The notes beneath the pieces are model-generated. The model saw only the letters and a list, made by a program, of their open reading frames with translations, ran no database searches and was not told the origin of the DNA. The position numbers were made by a program, and so were the translations under genes. A DNA stretch of 64,000 nucleotides from WS-2 sp036507005 (GTDB lineage Bacteria > Eisenbacteria > RBG-16-71-46). Each line of letters starts with the position of its first letter. Position 1 is the stretch's first letter. Shown here piece after piece: positions 8,433 to 18,708 of this stretch. The DNA lies in assembly GCA_036507005.1 (NCBI GenBank), contig DASXQT010000055.1, forward strand, positions 30,390-94,389, read 5' to 3'.

Positions 8433-9722
8433 TCAGCCGCGAGCGGGCGCGCCGTAGCGGGCTTCGACGTAGTCGTCGAGCAGGCGCGCGAAGTCGCGGG
8501 CGATGCCGTCCCCGCGCAGCGTGACCTTGAGCTTGCCGTCCACGAACACCGGCGCGACCGGGGTCTCGCCGGTGCCGGGCAGCGAGATCCCGATGTCGGC
8601 GTGCCGGCTCTCGCCCGGCCCGTTCACGACGCAGCCCATCACCGCGACGCGCAACCCCTCGATGCCGGGGTAGCGCCCGCGCCATTCGGCCATGCGGAGC
8701 TGGATGTGGCCGGTGACCTCGGCCGCCAGCTCCTGGAAGAAGGTGCTGGTGGTGCGCCCGCAGCCCGGACACGACGTCACCTGGGGCGTGAAATGGCGGA
8801 TGCCGAGCGACTGGAGGATCTGCTGGCAGAGCCGCACCTCGTCGGCGCGGTCCCCGCCGGGCGCTGGGGTGAGGCTGCAGCGGATGGTGTCGCCGATCCC
8901 CTCGAACAACAGGATCGAGAGCGCGGCGGTGGTTGCGACCATGCCCTTGACGCCGAGTCCCGCCTCGGTGAGCCCGAGGTGGAGCGGGTAGTCGCAGGCG
9001 GCGGCGAGCCCGCGGTAGACCTCGACCAGGTCGCCCACGTCGCTCACCTTGGCGGAGAGCACGATGCCGTCGTGGGGCTGGCCGAAGCGCTCGGCCAGCT
9101 CGGCGGAGGCGAGCGCGCTCACCCGCATCGCCTCGAGCACCACCGCGCGGTCCGGGAGCGGCTCGGCGCGCTTCGCGTTCTCGTTCATGAGGCGGGTGAG
9201 GAGCGCGCGGTCGAGCGAGCCCCAGTTGACGCCGATGCGCACCGGCTTGCCGTTCGCGGCCGCGACCTCGATCATGCGGCGGAAGTTCTCGTCGTGCTGG
9301 TCGCCGACGCCGACGTTCCCGGGGTTGATGCGGTACTTGTCGAGTGCGGCGGCGCACGCCGGGTACTCGGTGAGGAGCAGGTGCCCGTTGTAGTGGAAGT
9401 CGCCGACGATCGGCGCCGCGACCCCGGCGTCCCGCACCCGCCGCACGATCTCGGGCACCGCGGCGGCGGCAGCGCGCGTGTTGACCGTGACGCGCACGAT
9501 CTCGGAGCCGGCCTCGGCGAGGAGCGCGACCTGGGCGGCGGTCGCGGCCGCGTCCTCGGTGTCGGTGTTGGTCATGGACTGGACCGCCACCGGATGCGGG
9601 CCGCCGACGGGGACTCCGCCGATCCGGCAGGTGACGCTGCGGCGGCGCGCGTGGCCGCGCGCGTCGGCGAGCTGGACGAGAGGCACGGGCCGAGAATAGG
9701 GGCGGGCTCGAAAACGCGTCAA
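8433..9722 (-). CDS. ispG: 4-hydroxy-3-methylbut-2-enyl-diphosphate synthase
   Basis: This enzyme reduces methylerythritol cyclodiphosphate to HMBPP, the penultimate step of the MEP isoprenoid pathway, in the cytoplasm. The protein has 429 residues. The TIM-barrel start is seen in VAVQSMTNTDT (45-55). The [4Fe-4S] ligands are Cys318 and Cys321 (SCPGCGRTT) and Cys364 (GCVVNGPGES), with Glu371 seven residues on, the same spacing as Cys270/273/305 and Glu312 of the E. coli enzyme. It lacks the large central insert of plant and Chlamydia forms. The annotated ATG adds about 30 residues before the usual start; an in-frame GTG lies 12 codons downstream. It appears monocistronic. Confidence 0.96.
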   Translation of the reverse strand: MTRFRARPYSRPVPLVQLADARGHARRRSVTCRIGGVPVGGPHPVAVQSMTNTDTEDAAATAAQVALLAEAGSEIVRVTVNTRAAAAAVPEIVRRVRDAGVAAPIVGDFHYNGHLLLTEYPACAAALDKYRINPGNVGVGDQHDENFRRMIEVAAANGKPVRIGVNWGSLDRALLTRLMNENAKRAEPLPDRAVVLEAMRVSALASAELAERFGQPHDGIVLSAKVSDVGDLVEVYRGLAAACDYPLHLGLTEAGLGVKGMVATTAALSILLFEGIGDTIRCSLTPAPGGDRADEVRLCQQILQSLGIRHFTPQVTSCPGCGRTTSTFFQELAAEVTGHIQLRMAEWRGRYPGIEGLRVAVMGCVVNGPGESRHADIGISLPGTGETPVAPVFVDGKLKVTLRGDGIARDFARLLDDYVEARYGAPARG

Positions 9723-9740
9723 ACGCGGCCCCGCGGCCGC

Positions 9741-9768
9741 TGGACACGCGCCGGCACTCGGCTACATT
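9741..9768 (+). promoter_or_regulatory. Predicted promoter of the cupredoxin lipoprotein gene
   Basis: TGGACA (9741-9746), a 16-nt spacer and TACATT (9763-9768). The start codon is 69 nt downstream with its own ribosome site. Confidence 0.5.
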
Positions 9769-9836
9769 CACCCCCCGTCGGCGCCGCCCACGGGCGCGCG
9801 GCGCGTTCGTGACTGCGGCCGGAAGGAGAGACGCAC

Positions 9837-10235
9837 ATGAAGAGATGGCTCGCCCTGGGGCTCGCGCTGCTCGCCGCCGGATGCACGTCGGGGCTCAAGC
9901 GCCCGGTCGAGGAGATCACGGCGAAGGCGGGCGCGGACGGCGTCCAGCACGTGCGGATCGTCGCCCACAGCTTCTACTTCTCGCCCAACCGCGTGGTGGT
10001 GAAGGCCGGGACGCCGGTCGAGCTGACCGTCAAGAACGCGGCGTTCGGCGTGCCGCACAACCTCACCTGCTTCGAGAAGGACGCCGGGATCGAGCTGAGC
10101 GAGAACCTCGGCATGTTCCGCGGCCAGAAGCACGTGCGGTTCACCGCCGCCACGCCCGGCGAGTACGAGTTCTACTGCCACGTGGGCTCGCACGCGAAGA
10201 AGGGGATGAAGGGCACGCTGGTCGTCGTGGAGTAA
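9837..10235 (+). CDS. Cupredoxin-domain lipoprotein
   Basis: A 132-residue periplasmic or outer-membrane copper protein. The lipobox LLAAGC places the lipidated cysteine at 16. The remainder is one plastocyanin-like beta-barrel. Type-1 copper ligands are visible as His74 (VPHNL), Cys114, His119 and Met124, in a CxxxxHxxxxM arrangement. It probably carries single electrons between respiratory or reductase partners; the partner is not evident here. The ATG follows GGAAGGAGAGACGCAC, a strong ribosome site, and a predicted promoter lies about 70 nt upstream. The gene converges on ettA, and nothing notable lies in the 102 bp between them. Confidence 0.9.
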   Translation: MKRWLALGLALLAAGCTSGLKRPVEEITAKAGADGVQHVRIVAHSFYFSPNRVVVKAGTPVELTVKNAAFGVPHNLTCFEKDAGIELSENLGMFRGQKHVRFTAATPGEYEFYCHVGSHAKKGMKGTLVVVE

Positions 10236-10337
10236 CGGCGGCCCGCGACGGCGGCCGCCGCGCGCGGGCGCAGCGCGCCGGGTCCGACAGCGCGTCCGAG
10301 CCGGCGTCGCGCCGGGCGCGGCGCGGCGCCGCATGCG

Positions 10338-12017
<1,680 letters not shown>

Positions 12018-12134
12018 GGTCGGAGTTCCGGGGACGAGGCTGCGTGCGTGAGCGGCCGGACAGAATGCGCGATCGAGGGCGGGCCGCGCAAGCGCGGCGC
12101 CATGAGGGGAAGGGCGCCGCGATGTGCGGAGGAG

Positions 12135-12443
12135 CTACAGCGCGCGCGTGGCCGGCTGCCGGCCCCGCTTCACCAGCCACCAGATCCCGAGCGCGATCAG
12201 CACAAGCGGGAAGGCGGGCACCAGGAAGAGGAGCATGCCGGCGCCGAACACCAGGAAGCCCACCAGGCCGAGCGCCAGCATGAACGGCACGAGCAGCAGG
12301 GCCGCCACGCCCCGCAACAGGAAGCCGATCAGCTTGAAGGGAATCAGCACGATCGAGAAAACCAGCGAGACCACCGCCCAGATCAGGCCGAGGAACACCA
12401 GCGCCGCGAGCGCGAGCGCTCCCGCCACCGCGAGCTCAGCCAC
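12135..12443 (-). CDS. Small membrane protein of unknown function
   Basis: A 102-residue protein, nearly all hydrophobic, with three or four predicted membrane helices and a short basic tail (KRGRQPATRAL). The GTG start at 12443 is chosen because GGGGAGGA lies 7 nt upstream; the frame remains open for 290 more codons upstream only as GC-driven antisense to the CDGSH and SURF1 genes. There is no recognisable domain. It sits just upstream of ettA on the same strand, separated by 117 bp. Confidence 0.7.
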   Translation of the reverse strand: MAELAVAGALALAALVFLGLIWAVVSLVFSIVLIPFKLIGFLLRGVAALLLVPFMLALGLVGFLVFGAGMLLFLVPAFPLVLIALGIWWLVKRGRQPATRAL

Positions 12444-12786
12444 GAGACCGTCCTCCCCAGGTTCGCGTCCGGGGTGCACCCGGCGGGCGGACGCCCGCCG
12501 CCGCCACCCTCGATGGGCGTGATTACGCCACAGACCCCCGGCCGGTTTCAACGGCGCGGCGCCCGCCCGGCGGCGAGACGCCGGCCGCCCCGAGGCGCCG
12601 TCGCCGAGACACCCGCTGCGCCCGGGGGCGGCCGCCTCACCCGCCGGCGCGCCGCCCGCCGCGCCCCGGGCCGCCGCCCGCCGCGCCCGATCCGCCCGCC
12701 GCCGGCGCCCGGCTCGCCACTTCCGCCGCCGCCTTGCTACATTGGACGCCTCTGCCTGCCGGCGCGCGCGCCACGAGGAGGTCGGA
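12444..12786. other. Extremely GC-rich intergenic region between divergent genes
   Basis: About 340 bp with no supportable gene. The middle consists mostly of runs of CCG/GCC. On the right side it carries a candidate promoter for the CDGSH gene (12714-12743), and on the left the ribosome site of the small membrane protein. No tRNA or stable RNA is evident. Confidence 0.6.
12714..12743 (+). promoter_or_regulatory. Predicted promoter of the CDGSH-SURF1 genes
   Basis: TCGCCA (12714-12719), an 18-nt spacer and TACATT (12738-12743), the same -10 box as the cupredoxin gene. The start codon is 44 nt downstream. Confidence 0.45.
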
Positions 12787-13026
12787 ATGCCGGGCACCCG
12801 GATCACGGTGATGAACAACGGCTCGCTCCGCGTCGAGGGCGACTTCGAGATCGTGGACCAGGAGGGCCGTCCGTTCGGGCTCGCCGGGCGCACCCGGGTC
12901 TCGCTCTGCCGCTGCGGCCAGTCCGCCAACAAGCCCTTCTGCGACAGCACGCACAAGACCTGCGGCTTCCAGTCGGTGGCGGTGGCGTTCGAGCTGCCGC
13001 CGCCCGCCCCCAAGCCGGGCGCCTGA
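12787..13026 (+). CDS. CDGSH-type iron-sulfur protein
   Basis: A 79-residue single-domain protein. The [2Fe-2S] ligands follow the CDGSH pattern: Cys41, Cys43 and Cys52 with His56, within CRCGQSANKPFCDSTH. Such proteins hold a redox-active, pH-sensitive cluster and are thought to transfer electrons or clusters. The start at 12787 is supported by GAGGAGGTCGGA directly upstream. The SURF1 gene begins 9 bp after its stop, so the two are very likely co-transcribed, linking it to respiratory-chain assembly by context only. Confidence 0.93.
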   Translation: MPGTRITVMNNGSLRVEGDFEIVDQEGRPFGLAGRTRVSLCRCGQSANKPFCDSTHKTCGFQSVAVAFELPPPAPKPGA

Positions 13027-13035
13027 CCTCCGAGC

Positions 13036-13794
13036 ATGAAGCCGCGCACGATCGTGGCGACGGTGCTCGTGCTCGCGGGCGCCGGCCTGTGCGTCCGGCT
13101 CGGCTTCTGGCAGATCTCGCGCTGGCACGAGAAGCAGGCGCTCAACGCGGCGCTGCGCGCGGCGCTCGCCGGGCAGGCCATCGCGGTGGCGGCACCGCTC
13201 CCGGCGTCCTCGGTCGTGGCGAACCGGCGGATCGAGGTCGCGGGCGTCTTCGACGAGTCGCGCCAGGTGCTCCTGAGCGGGCGCGTGCAGGCGCGGCTTC
13301 CGGGCGTCGAGGTGGTCACGCCGCTGGTGCTGCCCGGGGACTCGGTCGCGGTGCTGGTGGATCGCGGCTGGCTCTACGCCCCCGACGCGGCCCGCGCCCG
13401 CCCCCAGGACTTCCCCGAGCGCGGCCCGCTCGTGGTGCGGGGCATCGCGCGCACCATCGCGCTCCACCCGCCGCGGCTCCCGTGGCTCGCGCTCGAGCGC
13501 GACAGCGCGCGCACCCTGTGGTCCGCGCACGCGCTGGACCCGGATTCCCTGGCCCCGCGCTTCCCGTACGCGCTCGCCCCCTGGCTGCTGATCGAGCTGC
13601 CGGGCCCCCGCGTCCCCGAGAAGCCGCTGCGCAGCGCGCCGCACCCGTACGACGAGTTCACCCACGTGAGCTACGCCATCCAGTGGTTCCTGTTCGCCGC
13701 CATCCTGCTCGGCGGCTCGGCGGCGCTCGCCTGGTCGAAACACCGCGCTCGTCCGCCGCGCCCCGAGCTGGCCCCGCTCGACCCGCTACCCTGA
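13036..13794 (+). CDS. SURF1 family cytochrome oxidase biogenesis protein
   Basis: A 252-residue inner-membrane protein with the family plan: a transmembrane helix at the N-terminus (about 5-25), then FWQISRWHEK, a periplasmic domain containing RRIEVAGVFD and LVDRGWLY, and a second helix near the C-terminus introduced by HVSYAIQWFLFA. SURF1 helps insert haem a/a3 or copper into aa3-type cytochrome oxidase, so the organism probably has a haem-copper oxidase encoded elsewhere. It lies 9 bp after the CDGSH gene and 46 bp before the DUF885 peptidase, all on one strand. Confidence 0.92.
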   Translation: MKPRTIVATVLVLAGAGLCVRLGFWQISRWHEKQALNAALRAALAGQAIAVAAPLPASSVVANRRIEVAGVFDESRQVLLSGRVQARLPGVEVVTPLVLPGDSVAVLVDRGWLYAPDAARARPQDFPERGPLVVRGIARTIALHPPRLPWLALERDSARTLWSAHALDPDSLAPRFPYALAPWLLIELPGPRVPEKPLRSAPHPYDEFTHVSYAIQWFLFAAILLGGSAALAWSKHRARPPRPELAPLDPLP

Positions 13795-13840
13795 TGCCCG
13801 TCGCCGCCCGTCCCCTCGCGCCGAACCCGGAGGCTCTCCG

Positions 13841-15616
13841 ATGCGCTTCCCACGAAGCCTGGTCCCCGTCCTTTCCGCGCTGCTGATCGTGTCGCTCGCA
13901 TCCGCCGCAAGCTCCGCTCCCGATCCCGCCCTGGCCAGGCTGTGCGACGAGTACTGGCAGGGCTCGCTCCGCGCCCATCCCACGCTCGGGACCTCGATCG
14001 GGGACCGGCGCTACGACGACCGGCTCGACGACATCACGCCGGCGGGGATCGAGCTCGACCGCAGGCGGCTCGAGGACGTGCTCGCGCGCGCCCGCGCGTT
14101 CGACCCGGCCCGGCTCGACCCCGGCGACCGCCTCACCCGCGGCGCCCTGGTCGAGGTCGTGGAGGGCCACCTCGCCAACCTCTCCTGCCACTTCGAGGAC
14201 TGGGTGGTGGACCCCCTGGGCGGCCCGCAGGTGGAGCTGTGGAGCCTGCCCGACTACACCACGATCGAGTCCGAGGCGGACGCGCGGAAGTTCGTGGCGC
14301 GCTGCCGCGCGATGGGGAGGTACATCGACGACCACGTCGCCAACCTGAGGAGCGGGCTCGCGCGCGGCCGCGTCGCGGAGCGCAGCGGGGTCGAGAAGGT
14401 GGCCGGGCAGCTCGACGCCCTGCTCGCGGCGAAGGTGCCGGACTGGTCGCTCATGGGCCCGGCGAAGGCCGCGCGCAAGGGCTGGACCGCCGCCCAGCGC
14501 GACCGCTTCGCCGCCGATCTCGGGGCGGCGCTCGCCGACTCCGTGCGCCCGGCGCTCGCGCGCTACCGCGACGCGATCGCCCGGGAGATCCTGCCCGCCG
14601 CGCGGGCGCCCGAGAAGGCCGGGCTCGTGAACCTGCCGGACGGGCTCGAGTGCTACCGCAAGCGCATCCGCGAGGAGACCTCGCTCGATCTCTCGCCCGA
14701 GGAGCTGCACGCGATCGGGCTCGAGCAGGTGCGCCGCTTCCGCGAGGAGCTGAGCGCGCTGGGGCGGAAGGTAATGAACACGGGCGACATCGCCGAGATC
14801 CAGCGCCGCCTGCGGGACGACCCGGCGATGCACTTCGCCACCGCCGCCGAGGTCGAGACCATGGCGCGCGAGACGCTGGCGCGCGCCAAGGCCGCGATCC
14901 CGCGCTGGTTCGGCATCCTGCCCAAGGCGGGCTGCGAGGTGAGGGTGATGGGGATGCACGAGGCCCCGCAGTCCACCATCGCCTACTACCGCAACCCGGC
15001 GATCGACGGCTCGCGGCCCGGCTACTACATGATCAACACCTACAAGCCCGAGACCCGCCCGCGCTACGAGGCCCAGGCCCTGGCATTCCACGAGTCCATC
15101 CCCGGGCACCACCTGCAGATCGCGATCGCGATGGAGCTGAAAGGCCTGCCCGAGTTCCGCAAGCACGAGGGCGTGACCGCGTTCGTCGAGGGCTGGGCGC
15201 TCTACACCGAGCGGCTCGCGGACGAGATGGGGCTCTACTCCGGCGACCTCGACCGCATCGGCATGCTCTCCTACGACGCCTGGCGCTCCTGCCGCCTGGT
15301 GGTGGACACCGGGATCCACGCCATGGGCTGGTCGCGGCAGCAGGCGATCGACTACATGCTCGCCAACACGGTGCTGGCCGAGAACAACATCGTGAACGAG
15401 GTGGACCGCTACATCACGTGGCCCGGCCAGGCGCTGGCGTACAAGTGCGGGCAGATCGAGATCCTGAAGCTGCGCGAGGAGGCGAAGAAGCGCCTCGGCG
15501 ACCGCTTCGACATCAAGGCGTTCCACGACGTCGTGCTCCGGAACGGCGCCCTGGCGCTGCCGGTCCTGCGCGAGCAGGTCGAGGCCTGGATCGCGGAGCG
15601 GGAGAAGCGGGGGTAA
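13841..15616 (+). CDS. Exported DUF885 family putative metallopeptidase
   Basis: A 591-residue protein with a signal peptide (residues 1 to about 25). The family hallmark HESIPGHH lies at about 417-424, supplying the HExxxxHH-type zinc ligands, with EGWALYTERL and AMGWSRQQAIDYM further on as in other DUF885 members. Length is typical (about 550-620). Relatives behave as periplasmic carboxypeptidase-like or oligopeptidase enzymes, but the natural substrate is not established. It may be read through from SURF1; ribosome signal CCCGGAGGCTCTCCG precedes the ATG. It converges on the kinase-like gene with only 42 bp between. Confidence 0.9.
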   Translation: MRFPRSLVPVLSALLIVSLASAASSAPDPALARLCDEYWQGSLRAHPTLGTSIGDRRYDDRLDDITPAGIELDRRRLEDVLARARAFDPARLDPGDRLTRGALVEVVEGHLANLSCHFEDWVVDPLGGPQVELWSLPDYTTIESEADARKFVARCRAMGRYIDDHVANLRSGLARGRVAERSGVEKVAGQLDALLAAKVPDWSLMGPAKAARKGWTAAQRDRFAADLGAALADSVRPALARYRDAIAREILPAARAPEKAGLVNLPDGLECYRKRIREETSLDLSPEELHAIGLEQVRRFREELSALGRKVMNTGDIAEIQRRLRDDPAMHFATAAEVETMARETLARAKAAIPRWFGILPKAGCEVRVMGMHEAPQSTIAYYRNPAIDGSRPGYYMINTYKPETRPRYEAQALAFHESIPGHHLQIAIAMELKGLPEFRKHEGVTAFVEGWALYTERLADEMGLYSGDLDRIGMLSYDAWRSCRLVVDTGIHAMGWSRQQAIDYMLANTVLAENNIVNEVDRYITWPGQALAYKCGQIEILKLREEAKKRLGDRFDIKAFHDVVLRNGALALPVLREQVEAWIAEREKRG

Positions 15617-15658
15617 CGCCCGGCCTCGGCGCCCCGAGTCGCGCGCGCCCGCGGCCGA

Positions 15659-16870
15659 TCACGCCGCCGCGACGATCTCGAGTGCGACATCCACCAGCGC
15701 TGCGGACTCTTCCCACGGCGGCAGCGGACTGGGTTCGGTCCATCCAGGGCTCCGGATCACGGGGTCGTCGTCGCGCGCGCGCTGGCGCGCGATCCCGGCG
15801 AGCCTGAGGCACGCGGCCGCCACCCACGGCAGGATCGCGGAAGCCTCGAGCTGACCTCCGCCACTGCGGTAGGTGTCGACCAGTGCCGCGCATTCCTCCG
15901 CGATGGGGCGAGGCGCGGCCGCGCGCAGCCCCGCCAGCCACTCGTGCGCCAGCAGGTTGGCGAGATCGAGCCCGGCCGGTGCCAGAGCGGCTTCATCCCA
16001 GTCCACCCACCGCTCGGCGCCGAGGTCCGCAGCCTCCGGATCGACCACGATCTGCTCCCCGTAGAGATCACGATGGGCGGGCGCGAGTCGCCCGCCGCTC
16101 ACCCTCTCCAGCAGGCGCGCCAACTCCTCGGGATCCATCGGCAGCGGCACCCCGGTGGGATGCCACACTTCGAGCAGCCGGTCGATCTCCCGGGAGATCG
16201 ACCACGCGCGAGCGGGCCAGAGCCACCCCACCTCGAGCGTGCGCTCGAGCCCGGCGAGCGCGAGTGCCACGGCGGCCAGCGCGCGATCCCGCACGGCGCG
16301 ATCCCGCACCCGGGCGAGCGGCAGGCCGGGCCACGCCTCGAGCGCGATCCATCCTGCTTCGGGCCGCGCGAAGCCGATCGCCGGGACCCGAGGCAGCGGG
16401 CGCGGGCCAGCGTCCGTCCGGACAACTTCGATCCTGGCCGGCCCGGCCGCCGGCGCGCTCGCGCCGGGGCGCTGAAGCGCGCGCGCCAGCTCGCGATGGA
16501 GCGTGGCCAGACGGGCGGCCCGCTCCGGACGACAGCACTTGAGCACCCAGCCCCACTCGACCACGGTCCCGTCGGCGCCCGGCCGCGTGCCGCCGAGCAG
16601 CACGGCGACACGGCGGCCAGGGCGCCACTTGAGGCGGTGCGCCTCGTACGGGACCGGCACTTCCTGCCGCTCGTCGCGCCTCTGGGCGCGACCCATCGAT
16701 GTGGGCAAGCACCGGCGTCGCGTCTCGCGCGCGCGACGGATGAGGGCGAGCCGCAGCTCGCGATCGAGGAGCCGGCGCAGCGCAGGGGGCGCCCGCCCGC
16801 CGCCGGCCTCGAGCAGCAGGCTCCCCAGGCGCTCGAGGTCCGGAGCGGCCGGCGCCCGTTCCGTGCTCAC
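15659..16870 (-). CDS. Phosphotransferase (APH/choline-kinase-like fold) in glycan operon
   Basis: A 403-residue cytoplasmic protein, last gene of the eight-gene operon. The catalytic loop HRDLYGEQIVVD (266-277) and the metal-binding segment VDWDEAALAPAG (289-300) followed by LDLANLLAHEW match the aminoglycoside phosphotransferase-like kinase superfamily. The catalytic base would be Asp268 and the metal ligand Asp290. The Asn of the usual HxDxxxxN is Gln273, and a classical N-lobe lysine loop is not obvious. The GTG start at 16870 overlaps the ABC transporter stop (GTGA). Context suggests phosphorylation of a sugar, polyol or lipid-head substrate rather than drug resistance; that is inference. 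Confidence 0.75.
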   Translation of the reverse strand: MSTERAPAAPDLERLGSLLLEAGGGRAPPALRRLLDRELRLALIRRARETRRRCLPTSMGRAQRRDERQEVPVPYEAHRLKWRPGRRVAVLLGGTRPGADGTVVEWGWVLKCCRPERAARLATLHRELARALQRPGASAPAAGPARIEVVRTDAGPRPLPRVPAIGFARPEAGWIALEAWPGLPLARVRDRAVRDRALAAVALALAGLERTLEVGWLWPARAWSISREIDRLLEVWHPTGVPLPMDPEELARLLERVSGGRLAPAHRDLYGEQIVVDPEAADLGAERWVDWDEAALAPAGLDLANLLAHEWLAGLRAAAPRPIAEECAALVDTYRSGGGQLEASAILPWVAAACLRLAGIARQRARDDDPVIRSPGWTEPSPLPPWEESAALVDVALEIVAAA

Positions 16871-18708
16871 CGGCCGACGCCGGCCGGCAGGTCCGCGGCC
16901 GCCGCCACGCCGTCGCCGGCCGCGGCCACGAACGCCCGCGATTCCCACAACCGGCGGTAGACCGGCGCGCTCGCCAGCATCTCCTCGTGCCGCCCGTTCC
17001 CGACCAGGTGGCCGCGATCGAGCACCAGGATGCGGTCGGCAGCGCATACCGTCTCGAGCTGGTGTGCGATCACGAAGCTCGTACGGTCGCGGGTGAGGCG
17101 ATCGAGCGCGCGCTTGAGCTCGCGCCCGGTCGCGGGATCGAGCCCGGTCGCGGGTTCGTCGAGCAGCAGGAGCCGCCCGTCCCGCAGCATCGCGCGCGCG
17201 ATGGCGAGGCGCTGGCGCTGGCCCCCCGAGAGCGTCGCGCCGCGCTCCCCCAGGGGCGTGTCGAGCCCTTCCGGCAACGCGCGAACGAATTCCTGCGCCT
17301 GGGCGTCGGCCAGGGCGGCCCACAGCTCGGCGTCGCTGGCGCCGGGTCGCCCGTAGAGCAGGTTCTCGCGGATCGTGGTGCCGAACAGGGCGGCCTCCTG
17401 GAGCACCACCGAGAGCTGCGCGCGCAGCCCGTCGAGCTCCAGCTCGCGCAGGTCGTGCCCGTCGATGCGCACCGTGCCCGAGCGCGGATCGAAGAACCGG
17501 CCGAGGAGTGCGAACAACGTGGTCTTGCCGGCGCCGGTTTCTCCCACGACCGCGACGCGCTCGCCCGGCTCGACGGTGAAGCTCACGTCCGCGAGCGCGG
17601 GTCGCCCGCGTCCGTAGTCGAACGACACGTGCTCGAACGACACGGCGCCGCTGAGAAGCGGCGCGCGGCGGGCGCCCGGGCGCGTGACGACGTCGGGCCG
17701 GGTCTCGAGGAGCTGGACCACGCGCCTCGCGCAGGTGCTGGCCTTGGCGTAGCGCTGCGCCGACTGGGCCAGGTCGCGCAGCGGGCGCTGGAGGCCCCTC
17801 AGGTACGAGACGAACACGATCAGGTCGCCGGTACTGAGCGATCCGGCGCGCACGCGCGCCACTCCGAGGTAGAGCACGAGTCCGGTGCCCGCCGCCGCCA
17901 CCAGCTCGACCGCGCGCTGCAGCAGCGCCTCCGCCCGGCTCGAGCGCAGGCCGGCGGCGAGGAACGCCGCGCCCTCGCGCTCGAGACGCGCGGCCTCGCG
18001 CTCCTCGGCTCCGAAAGCCTGGACCACCGGGATCAGCTGCAGGCTCTCGCCGGCCACCGCGGCGATCCGCCCCTCGCGCCGCCGCTGCGCGCGCGTGGCC
18101 TCGCGGATGATGCGCACGTGGCGGCGCACGGCGAATGCGAGCAGCGGCACGAACAGGAGCGAGGCGGCCGTGAGCAGCGGATCCATCCACGCCATCACGG
18201 CGACCATGCCGAGTAGGAACATGACCCGGCCCAGGGTCGAGCTCGCCTGCGTGACGAGAAAGTCGTTGAGCACGTTGAGGTCGCCGATCAGGTGGACCAG
18301 CAGCTCTCCGGAGTGGCGCGCCCGGTGGAAGGCGAGCGAAAGCCGCTCGAGATGGCGGAAGAGCCGCAGCCGAAGCTCGAGGATCGACTGCTGCGCCACA
18401 CGGGAGAGCAGCAGGGTCTGCGCGAACGAGCACAGCCCGCCGGCCGCGGTGACGGCGAGGAGCGCGAAGGCCACGGCGGCGACCGCCACCGGCTCCCTCA
18501 CGTGGGCGAGGAACGCGAACGGCCCGAGCCTCGGTGCCGCGTCCCGGTGCGGCACGAGGAAGAGATCGAGCGCCAGCTTGAGGGGCCACGGCTTGAACAG
18601 CTCGGCGAGGCCGGCTCCGAGCATCGCCAGGGTGGCGAGGGAAAGCGGTACCCGGTGGCGCGCGATCACCGGGGCGAGCAGCGCGCGCAGGGGGCCGGAC
18701 CGCCTCAC
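16867..18708 (-). CDS. ABC exporter, fused permease and ATPase (MsbA type)
   Basis: A 613-residue half-transporter that would act as a homodimer in the inner membrane. Residues about 15-310 hold six transmembrane helices. The ATPase domain has Walker A GETGAGKTT (about 390), the signature LSGGQRQRLAIARAM (about 493), Walker B LLLLDEP and the switch His in VIAHQLET. This architecture serves lipid A, glycolipids, peptides and drugs. Here it lies between glycosyltransferase genes and a kinase-like gene, so a glycolipid or oligosaccharide-lipid cargo is most likely. The GTG start overlaps the preceding gene by 4 bp, and its stop overlaps the next gene by 4 bp. Confidence 0.93.
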   Translation of the reverse strand: MRRSGPLRALLAPVIARHRVPLSLATLAMLGAGLAELFKPWPLKLALDLFLVPHRDAAPRLGPFAFLAHVREPVAVAAVAFALLAVTAAGGLCSFAQTLLLSRVAQQSILELRLRLFRHLERLSLAFHRARHSGELLVHLIGDLNVLNDFLVTQASSTLGRVMFLLGMVAVMAWMDPLLTAASLLFVPLLAFAVRRHVRIIREATRAQRRREGRIAAVAGESLQLIPVVQAFGAEEREAARLEREGAAFLAAGLRSSRAEALLQRAVELVAAAGTGLVLYLGVARVRAGSLSTGDLIVFVSYLRGLQRPLRDLAQSAQRYAKASTCARRVVQLLETRPDVVTRPGARRAPLLSGAVSFEHVSFDYGRGRPALADVSFTVEPGERVAVVGETGAGKTTLFALLGRFFDPRSGTVRIDGHDLRELELDGLRAQLSVVLQEAALFGTTIRENLLYGRPGASDAELWAALADAQAQEFVRALPEGLDTPLGERGATLSGGQRQRLAIARAMLRDGRLLLLDEPATGLDPATGRELKRALDRLTRDRTSFVIAHQLETVCAADRILVLDRGHLVGNGRHEEMLASAPVYRRLWESRAFVAAAGDGVAAAADLPAGVGR

